From NCBI GenBank assembly GCA_900754955.1, contig CAAEEV010000117.1, positions 1-12,597 on the forward strand: a DNA stretch of 12,597 nt. The letters are read 5' to 3'. Shown piece by piece: positions 8,161 to 12,597 of the stretch. Both the position numbers and the translations under genes were made by a program. Every line of letters starts with the position of its first letter. Position 1 is the stretch's first letter. The DNA comes from Eggerthellaceae bacterium. Its GTDB lineage: Bacteria; Actinomycetota; Coriobacteriia; Coriobacteriales; Eggerthellaceae. The notes under the pieces were generated by a model. The model did not search any database. It saw only the letters and a program-made list of their open reading frames with translations, and was not told the DNA's origin.

Positions 8161-8775
8161 GTGGCAGACCGTTCCGACAAGACGAAAGAGACAATTAAGG
8201 CCGCTCTTATCTCGCTTCTCGAGCGCGAGCCGTTCGAGGCGGTTTCGGTCAAGCAGATCGTCGCAGAGTCGGGTGTAGGACGGTCGACGTTCTACGTGTA
8301 CTTCGAAGACAAGAACGAGCTGCTCTCGATCATCGAGCGCGAGCTTCTCGAGGATTTGAGCCTGTACCGAAACCGCCGTTCGGCCTCTCCCACGAAGAAT
8401 CCGTTCAACGATATGCGCGCCTGGTTCGAGATGTGCTTCACCTGGGACCGGGCGCTCTGCGCGCTCACGGGGCCGAACGGTGATCCGCGCTTTGCCGCGC
8501 GCCTCATTCACAAGGTGTCGGGCGAGCTGCACGACATGATGGATGACGAAGGCGTTCCGCGCGACAAATATCGCCTCTACTTCGAAGAGATGCTCTCGCA
8601 CGCTTACGTGAGCCTAGCGCTGTGCGCCGTCCATCAGAAGCCGTGCGATCGGCTCGATCCCATGCGCTTGGCGCAGATCGCCAACCATACGCGAGCGGCG
8701 TTCTTCCGCGAGTACAATTCGGCGCCGCACCTTTCTGACGAGCAGCTATTCGGCGATGCTGGCAGCATTCTGTAG
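8161..8775 (+). CDS. TetR/AcrR family transcriptional regulator
   Basis: The protein has 204 residues with a GTG start at 8161 preceded by GGGGA (8149-8153) at 7 nt; no better in-frame start was seen. The N-terminal DNA-binding domain covers about residues 8-60 and shows the TetR pattern: a first helix with TIKAALISLLER, the KQIVAESGVGRSTFYVYF helix-turn-helix (31-48), then DKNELL. The ligand domain contains a GPNGDPRFAARL segment, which recalls the DhaS-like TetR C-terminal type (TetR_C_8); this is tentative. Such proteins are usually dimeric repressors released by a small molecule. It follows the membrane protein gene by 67 nt on the same strand, which suggests it controls the hydrolase and membrane protein group, its own gene, or the GAAAAC dyads just downstream. 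The ligand cannot be told from sequence. Confidence 0.93.
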   Translation: MADRSDKTKETIKAALISLLEREPFEAVSVKQIVAESGVGRSTFYVYFEDKNELLSIIERELLEDLSLYRNRRSASPTKNPFNDMRAWFEMCFTWDRALCALTGPNGDPRFAARLIHKVSGELHDMMDDEGVPRDKYRLYFEEMLSHAYVSLALCAVHQKPCDRLDPMRLAQIANHTRAAFFREYNSAPHLSDEQLFGDAGSIL

Positions 8776-8786
8776 CACGGGGGCTC

Positions 8787-8819
8787 GTCAACGAAAACAT
8801 CAAGCGAAATGCTTTCACT
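8787..8819 (+). repeat. GAAAAC motif copy A plus adjacent imperfect dyad
   Basis: GTCAACGAAAACATC (8787-8801) shares its core with the two dyads at 8842 and 8878. Directly after it, AGCGAAA-TGC-TTTCACT (8803-8819) forms an imperfect dyad with 6 of 7 matching arm positions. It starts 12 nt after the TetR stop codon. It may be a protein binding site related to the neighbouring ones. Confidence 0.4.
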
Positions 8820-8841
8820 AGCAAGCGCAAAGACACCCGTA

Positions 8842-8859
8842 ACGAAAACTGGTTTTCGT
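8842..8859. promoter_or_regulatory. GAAAAC dyad B, candidate operator
   Basis: ACGAAAAC-TG-GTTTTCGT is a perfect inverted repeat with 8-bp arms and a 2-nt centre. The short centre cannot form a good RNA hairpin loop, so a dimeric DNA-binding protein is the more likely reader. Size and symmetry fit a TetR-type operator. Which protein binds is not known. Confidence 0.5.
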
Positions 8860-8877
8860 CAGCGCTTCGGTTTAGCC

Positions 8878-8915
8878 CCGTAAGGAAAACATCATGACCG
8901 ATGTTTTCCTTACGG
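8878..8915. promoter_or_regulatory. GAAAAC dyad C, 16-bp perfect inverted repeat
   Basis: CCGTAAGGAAAACATC (8878-8893) and GATGTTTTCCTTACGG (8900-8915) are exact complements around the 6-nt loop ATGACC. In RNA this gives a stable hairpin and might end transcription of the TetR gene, but there is no T-run. In DNA it shares the GTAASGAAAAC core with copies A and B, so a binding-site role is as likely. Confidence 0.5.
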
Positions 8916-9050
8916 CTCCCCCGATTTCCCACTGGGGCATTTCAGTCAAAGGCGCGGGTGTTATCGCCCCTGATCATATGAGCGGGTGTCGATATGTATT
9001 CCGTCTGTCGATGAATCGTGCGGAAGGCAGGCGAGCGCGGGGCGTTCGGC

Positions 9051-9056
9051 TACAAT
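9051..9056 (+). promoter_or_regulatory. -10 element TACAAT directly upstream of the metal permease (leaderless start)
   Basis: TACAAT ends 8 nt before the ATG at 9065, so transcription would begin at or next to the A of the start codon. No Shine-Dalgarno sequence lies in the 20 nt before the ATG. This is the usual layout of a leaderless gene in Actinobacteria. No good -35 element was found (bases 9028-9033 read CAGGCG). Confidence 0.6.
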
Positions 9057-9064
9057 AGCCCGCT

Positions 9065-10066
9065 ATGGAAGAACTCACTCACATAGTCGGCCATGTGCTG
9101 GAGCACTCGATTTCCGACACGCTGTATCTCATACCGTTCCTGTTCGTTACCTACCTCGCCATGGAGTGGCTCGAGCACCGCACAGCGGGGAAGACGCAGG
9201 AGGCCATCCAGCGCGCTGGTGCGGCGGGCCCCATCGCGGGCGCGGTGCTCGGCGCCGTGCCGCAGTGCGGCTTCTCGGCGGCGGCAGCGACTCTGTACGC
9301 CGGTCGCGTCATCACGCTCGGCACGGTGTTAGCCGTGTTCCTGTCCACATCCGACGAGATGCTGCCCATTTTCCTCGCGGAGCAGGTGCCGCTCGACACC
9401 ATCCTGAAGATTCTCGGCGTGAAGATCGTCATCGGCATGGTGATGGGCTTCATCGTAGACGCGGTGCTGCGCATTGCCCAGCGCGACAAGCAGAACCTGC
9501 GCATCCACGAGCTGTGCGAGCGCGATCAGTGCCACTGCACGAGCGATTGCGCCACCTGCGAGAACAACCCCGAGCTCGTCTACGAGCATCACGACGACTG
9601 CGCGAGCGGTTGCACTCACGAGCACCATCATCATGACCACGCACATGACCACGATCACAGCCACGGTTGGAAGGGCATCCTCAAGAGCGCGCTCATCCAC
9701 ACCGCGCAGGTGACGGTGTTCGTGTTCGTGATCACCATCGTGCTCAACGGCGTGCTCGAGGTCGTGGGCGAGGATGCGCTCGCGAGCTTCCTCGGCGCGA
9801 ACCCCGTGCTGTCGGTGCTCGCCTCGGCGCTCGTGGGCCTCGTGCCCAACTGCGCCGCGAGCGTCGTGATCGCCCAGCTGTATGTGGAGGGCGTGCTCGG
9901 CGCGGGAGCGATGCTCGGCGGCCTGCTTGTGTCGGCCGGCGTGGGCCTGCTCGTGCTGCTGCGCACGAACCGCCACCTCAAGGAGAACCTCGCGATCATC
10001 GGCATCCTCTACGTCACCGGCGTCGCGTGGGGTCTCATTGTGAACGCGCTGGGGATTGCGTTTTAG
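9065..10066 (+). CDS. ArsP_2-like heavy-metal or arsenic permease with Cys/His-rich loop
   Basis: The 333-residue polytopic membrane protein has two homologous halves. Each holds a conserved loop of the type G-x-V-P-x-C: GAVPQCGFS with Cys68 and GLVPNCAAS with Cys263. This two-fold layout with PxC motifs is typical of the ArsP_2 group (putative 10-helix heavy-metal exporters, often named arsenic efflux protein or putative manganese transporter). Hydrophobic segments lie at about 18-34, 53-80, 83-105, 114-138, 206-232, 240-270, 275-299 and 307-332. The halves are joined by a soluble loop (about 140-200) with seven Cys and a run of His and Asp, probably a metal-binding element. The start at 9065 sits 8 nt after a -10 box, implying leaderless translation. 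It is separate from the TetR gene by 289 nt. The ion and direction of transport are not certain. Confidence 0.9.
   Translation: MEELTHIVGHVLEHSISDTLYLIPFLFVTYLAMEWLEHRTAGKTQEAIQRAGAAGPIAGAVLGAVPQCGFSAAAATLYAGRVITLGTVLAVFLSTSDEMLPIFLAEQVPLDTILKILGVKIVIGMVMGFIVDAVLRIAQRDKQNLRIHELCERDQCHCTSDCATCENNPELVYEHHDDCASGCTHEHHHHDHAHDHDHSHGWKGILKSALIHTAQVTVFVFVITIVLNGVLEVVGEDALASFLGANPVLSVLASALVGLVPNCAASVVIAQLYVEGVLGAGAMLGGLLVSAGVGLLVLLRTNRHLKENLAIIGILYVTGVAWGLIVNALGIAF
9515..9664 (+). other. Segment encoding the Cys/His-rich metal-binding loop of the permease
   Basis: Residues 151-200 contain Cys151, 156, 158, 162, 165, 179 and 183, then eight His within residues 185-198 in an HxHHHHDH pattern and a final His200. 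His/Asp loops between membrane halves are common in zinc, nickel and cobalt transporters. The Cys cluster (CxxxxCxCxxxCxxC) could hold a softer metal or a metalloid. This part has low-complexity DNA rich in CAC/CAT and GAC codons. Confidence 0.8.
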
Positions 10067-10229
10067 CAACGGGAAGCGTAGCTGTGGGCTCGCGACGGCG
10101 ATCAGGGCGTGTTCGAAGGACGGTGTTCGCTGCTGCGGGATCTGCTTCGCTTCTTTCTCGGTGGCGCGATTCGGTCGTGAGCGCATTCGCATTGAATGAC
10201 CGACCGAAATGCGCGGAACCTCGACATTT

Positions 10230-10258
10230 TTCACGGTACGCCCTCTCGGTGCTATAGT
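10230..10258 (+). promoter_or_regulatory. Candidate promoter of the HD-domain gene
   Basis: TATAGT (10253-10258) is a good -10 element. TTCACG (10230-10235) stands 17 nt upstream as a weak -35. Transcription would start near 10265, giving a leader of about 24 nt that includes the ribosome site GAGAGAGGAG (10274-10283). The rest of the gap from 10067 shows no other signal. Confidence 0.55.
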
Positions 10259-10288
10259 CGATGCGAGCAAAACGAGAGAGGAGAACCT

Positions 10289-10888
10289 ATGCCGCAGCTT
10301 TCCGCAGGACTCACGCGCGACGACGCGTTCGCGCTGCTCAACGAGCACAACAAGGAGCCGTTCCACATCGAACACGGGGAGACGGTCGAGGGCGTCATGC
10401 GCTATTTCGCGCAGGAGTTCGACCCCGAGAACGTCGAGTTCTGGGGCATCGTGGGCTTGCTGCACGATGTCGACTGGGAGGAGTTTCCCACGCCCGAGGA
10501 TCATACGGTCAAAGGCGCCGAGATGATCCGCGCCGCAGGCGGCACCGAGGAGCTCGTGCACGCCATTCAGACGCACAACTCCGACTTCAACGCCGCGCTG
10601 CCCGCGCCCGAGGCGTTCATGGAGAAGGTGCTGTTTGCTACCGATGAGCTCACGGGTCTCATCGGCGCTGCGGTGATCATGCGCCCCTCGAAGAGCGTGA
10701 TGGACTTCGAGGTGAAGTCGCTCAAGAAGAAGTTCAAAGACAAGAAGTTCGCAGCGGGTTGCTCGCGCGATGTGATCCGCAAGGGTGCCGAGCTCTGCGG
10801 TTGGGAGCTCGACGAGCTGTTCGCGCGCACCATCGACGCGATGCGCTCGTTCGCGCCCGACCGCGACACGTTCACGCCAACGGCGTAG
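10289..10888 (+). CDS. HD-domain phosphohydrolase
   Basis: The protein has 199 residues and looks cytoplasmic. The ATG at 10289 was chosen because GAGGAG lies 5 nt upstream; the frame is open further back but crosses the promoter. Metal-binding HD-superfamily residues are visible: His29 (FHIEHGETV), His59-Asp60 (GLLHDVDW), His72 (EDHTVKG), His91 or His96, and Asp119 (FATDELTG). The spacing matches small HDIG-type proteins that hydrolyse phosphate esters, often of nucleotides, although the substrate of this one is not predictable. The C-terminal third is Lys-rich, then helical. The gene has its own promoter and a strong terminator, so it is probably monocistronic. Confidence 0.9.
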   Translation: MPQLSAGLTRDDAFALLNEHNKEPFHIEHGETVEGVMRYFAQEFDPENVEFWGIVGLLHDVDWEEFPTPEDHTVKGAEMIRAAGGTEELVHAIQTHNSDFNAALPAPEAFMEKVLFATDELTGLIGAAVIMRPSKSVMDFEVKSLKKKFKDKKFAAGCSRDVIRKGAELCGWELDELFARTIDAMRSFAPDRDTFTPTA

Positions 10889-10910
10889 CACTGCTGCCTC
10901 AACGAAGAAG

Positions 10911-10955
10911 GCGCCGCACGGAAGGGGAGTCTCCCTCCGTGCGGCGCTTTCTGCT
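10911..10955. terminator. Intrinsic terminator between convergent genes
   Basis: GCGCCGCACGG (10911-10921) pairs with CCGTGCGGCGC (10937-10947), and the inner AGGG (10923-10926) with CCCT (10933-10936), leaving one bulged A and a 6-nt loop. TTTCTGCTT follows on the plus strand. It lies 22 nt after the HD gene stop. On the minus strand the hairpin is followed by CTTCTTCG, so it may also stop transcripts from the slipin gene, whose stop codon is about 95 nt away. Confidence 0.85.
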
Positions 10956-11050
10956 TGCACGTGCTTCTGCGACGTGGCCTGGACGGTTCACGCAGCCCGA
11001 CCGATTTGGCGAGCTTACGCTTCGCCCAAGCGCGCCCCTTTCCGCACCCG

Positions 11051-11971
11051 CTATTCCTCGGGCATCTTGAAGTTAAAGCCGTCCGCGAGGCTGCTCGGCG
11101 CGAGCAGCACGCCGCGTCCGTCTTTCACGCCCTCGTACGCCATGCTCATCGAGCGCAGCTTGAGGGCGAGCGGAGCCTTCTCGTACGAAGCCGCCGCCTC
11201 CACGAGCATCTCGGAGATGTCCTTCTCCACCTCGGTGAGCAGCACGCGCGCGTTGCGCTCGGACTGCGCCTGCGCCTCGCGCGAAAGCGCATTCTGCAGC
11301 TCTTCGGGCACGGTGATGTCGCGAATCTCAACCGACAGCACCGAGATGCCCCACTGCTCGCATTTCTCGCCGAGCTGCTCCTCCAGATCCTTGTCGATCT
11401 GCTTGCGGCGCGGGGAGAGGTCGGTCAGATCGAGCTGGCCGATGGCGTCGCGCATGGCGGTCTGCGCCGACCACAGCACGGCCTTCGGGTAATCCTCCAC
11501 TTCGAGGCACGCCTTCTTTGCGTCCCACACCATCCAGAAGATCACGGCGTCGATGTCCACGGGCACGAGGTCGCGCGTGAGCGCCGCCTCGGCCGAGAAC
11601 GACATGATGCGCACGCGCTGATCGATGCGGGTGGCGATGTACTCGATGAAGGGCACGGTGACGTACAACCCTGGCCCGGCAATGCGTCCGAAGCGTCCGA
11701 AGTGCAGGATTACCACGCGCTCCCACTGGGCCGCGATGCGAATGCAGGCGGCCAGCAGCATGCCGGCGACAGCACCCACGATGAGGCCCGCAGGGCCGAT
11801 CAGCGGATACGTAAGCACGGAGACAATGCCGAAGCCCACCACGAACAGCGCCATGGCGAACAGGTACACGCCGAGTCGGTTCGACTCGCTTGTTTCGCTC
11901 GCTTCGTCGTTGGAGGGCTTTGCCTGCTTGTTCTTCGGCGCTGCATTCTCCGTGTTTCTGCCGAAAGCCAT
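11051..11971 (-). CDS. SPFH/Band 7 (slipin-like) membrane protein
   Basis: The 306-residue protein starts at ATG 11971, preceded by AAAGGAA at 6 nt; a TTG at 12001 in the same frame has no such site. A charged 30-residue start is followed by two hydrophobic segments (about 33-54 and 57-79), then the Band 7 domain from QWERVVILHFGRF (82-94) through GPGLYVTVPFIE (99-110) and RDLVPVDIDAVIFWMV (133-148) to VEIRDITVPEELQ (214-226). A long helical part with REAQAQSERNARV (231-243) follows, typical of stomatin/slipin oligomerisation helices. Such proteins form ring-like assemblies in the membrane and organise or protect membrane proteases and transporters. The usual slipin has about 250-260 residues; this one has a longer, two-helix N-terminus. 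No NfeD partner is in the window. It is the second gene after a GntR regulator, 33 nt apart. Confidence 0.92.
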   Translation of the reverse strand: MAFGRNTENAAPKNKQAKPSNDEASETSESNRLGVYLFAMALFVVGFGIVSVLTYPLIGPAGLIVGAVAGMLLAACIRIAAQWERVVILHFGRFGRIAGPGLYVTVPFIEYIATRIDQRVRIMSFSAEAALTRDLVPVDIDAVIFWMVWDAKKACLEVEDYPKAVLWSAQTAMRDAIGQLDLTDLSPRRKQIDKDLEEQLGEKCEQWGISVLSVEIRDITVPEELQNALSREAQAQSERNARVLLTEVEKDISEMLVEAAASYEKAPLALKLRSMSMAYEGVKDGRGVLLAPSSLADGFNFKMPEE

Positions 11972-12004
11972 GATCCGTTCCTTTCGTCGGGCCCTGTACA
12001 AAGG

Positions 12005-12409
12005 CTAGGAAAGCTTGTTTAGACGTTTTCTGACCAGTTTGGGGATGTCTTCGCGGACAATGCCCATCTCGAGGCATTGCCGGATGAATTCGTCGATGAG
12101 CGCATCGGCTGCAATGGTGGCCGAGTCGGTGCTTTTTTGGTAGCCGTCGTGGACGAACGTGCCGCGCCCCCGCTGTGTCACGATGTAGCCGTCGCGTTCG
12201 ATATCGCGGTACACCTTGCCCACGGTGTTGTAATTGACGCCGATGTCGACGGAGAGCTCGCGCACGGTGGGAATCTTGTCGCCCACCTTGTAGTACCCCG
12301 ACGTGATGAGGTAGATCAGCCGGTTGCGCAGCTGAAGCCAGATCGGAATGCCGCTGTCCTTGTCGATCTTGATGGGTTGGGCGTCGTTGTCGGTATGACG
12401 GGGGGTCAT
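12005..12409 (-). CDS. GntR family regulator, YtrA-like
   Basis: The 134-residue protein has a winged helix-turn-helix at about residues 17-88. It starts with IDKDSGIPIWLQL (15-27) and contains KIPTVRELSVDIGVNYNTV (45-63), then RDIERDGYIVTQRGRGTFV (68-86) as the wing. A short helical C-terminal part (about 97-134) replaces the large effector domain of other GntR groups, as in the YtrA subfamily, whose members are about 120-130 residues long. YtrA-type regulators usually sit at the head of the operon they repress and often control membrane-transport genes; here the next gene is a slipin. A GGAAGG (12422-12427) stands 12 nt from the ATG, a rather long spacing, and no closer start was seen. Confidence 0.93.
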   Translation of the reverse strand: MTPRHTDNDAQPIKIDKDSGIPIWLQLRNRLIYLITSGYYKVGDKIPTVRELSVDIGVNYNTVGKVYRDIERDGYIVTQRGRGTFVHDGYQKSTDSATIAADALIDEFIRQCLEMGIVREDIPKLVRKRLNKLS

Positions 12410-12445
12410 GCGCGATCGGTACCTTCCGTTGATGATGATCTTGCT

Positions 12446-12451
12446 ATCTTA
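12446..12451 (-). promoter_or_regulatory. Candidate -10 element of the GntR-slipin operon
   Basis: On the minus strand TAAGAT lies 36 nt upstream of the GntR ATG, leaving room for a leader with the GGAAGG site. The -35 region (12469-12474, CTGCAA on the minus strand) is weak. Autoregulation by GntR would need an operator here; I see no clear long dyad. Confidence 0.4.
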
Positions 12452-12555
12452 GCCGAACACGCACGGCTTTGCAGGCATGAAGCGCACGTCGCCGCCCGTT
12501 CGCGGTGCCTTGTGCGAACTTCAACGATTGCGCCCGCAACGACGGAGGCGAGCTA

Positions 12556-12561
12556 TATAAT
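12556..12561 (+). promoter_or_regulatory. TATAAT box near the right edge, probably for a gene outside the window
   Basis: TATAAT is an exact -10 consensus inside an AT-rich island (ctatataataaaagttta) that stands out in GC-rich DNA. No convincing -35 was found. It is divergent from the GntR operon, so a plus-strand gene may begin just beyond the window. The 12410-12597 stretch has no other supported feature. Confidence 0.45.
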
Positions 12562-12597
12562 AAAAGTTTAACGAGCCCGATCGGCGCGTGTCGCGCG

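Noticed and set aside
6027..8252. 741-codon minus-strand reading frame opposite the hydrolase and membrane protein
   Set aside because: Its composition is rich in Arg, His and Val without a recognisable motif, it spans two supported genes and it crosses an intergenic gap.
8787..8915. CRISPR-like array
   Set aside because: The copies are too few, of unequal length and without regular spacers.
8981..9012. TGTCGAT repeated 19 nt apart upstream of the permease (8987 and 9006)
   Set aside because: A 7-mer occurring twice is weak evidence and shows no symmetry or fixed relation to the promoter.
9329..10960. 543-codon minus-strand reading frame opposite the permease and HD gene
   Set aside because: It runs through a promoter, a stop region and a terminator of supported genes and shows no domain.
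10955..12022. 355-codon plus-strand reading frame opposite the slipin
   Set aside because: The slipin on the minus strand has a full Band 7 domain and a ribosome site. The plus-strand translation is His/Arg/Leu-rich low-information sequence.
12077..12571. 164-codon plus-strand reading frame opposite the GntR gene
   Set aside because: It is the complement of a clear winged-helix regulator and has no domain of its own.

Overview
The window is GC-rich, gene-dense bacterial DNA with strong Shine-Dalgarno sites, GTG as well as ATG starts, and a large surface protein with a Gram-positive type sorting signal (LAQTG, membrane helix, Arg tail). The LAXTG-type signal, the base composition and the gene mix (a CocE-like hydrolase of the 'KWLRxH' subgroup, an ArsP_2-type metal exporter, a short YtrA-like GntR regulator) suggest an actinobacterium. 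A gut member of the Coriobacteriia/Eggerthellaceae is my best guess. This is inference from style; there is no marker gene in the window.

Layout. (1) 2-5110, plus strand: the 3' part of a giant cell-wall-anchored protein, cut by the left edge, made of Ig-like, MBG-like and InlB-B/Flg_new-like modules and followed by a bulged-hairpin terminator (5140-5186). (2) 5187-5603: a long non-coding stretch with an imperfect direct repeat, a short inverted repeat and a run of ten C. (3) 5604-8775, plus strand: a likely functional group made of a cytoplasmic CocE/NonD-type hydrolase, a four-helix membrane protein of unknown function and a TetR regulator. A perfect 13-bp GC stem lies between the first two. 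(4) 8776-9064: an intergenic region with related GAAAAC motifs, two of them arranged as long dyads. (5) 9065-10066: an ArsP_2-like metal or arsenic permease with a Cys/His-rich cytoplasmic or external loop, apparently transcribed without a leader. (6) 10289-10888: an HD-domain phosphohydrolase with its own promoter and a strong terminator. (7) Minus strand, 12409 down to 11051: a YtrA-like GntR regulator followed 33 nt later by an SPFH/slipin membrane protein, convergent with the HD gene. A TATAAT box near the right edge points to a further plus-strand gene outside the window.

How the genes may work together. The hydrolase, membrane protein and TetR gene are collinear and closely spaced, which fits a small regulated module for uptake, export or detoxification of an ester or amide substrate, but no substrate can be read from the sequence. 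The GntR-slipin pair is a two-gene operon in which the regulator probably controls its own synthesis and that of the membrane-organising protein. No RNA genes, insertion sequences, phage genes or CRISPR arrays were seen. The most unusual items are the GAAAAC dyad cluster, the leaderless metal permease with its Cys/His loop, and the altered active-site neighbourhood of the CocE-like hydrolase.
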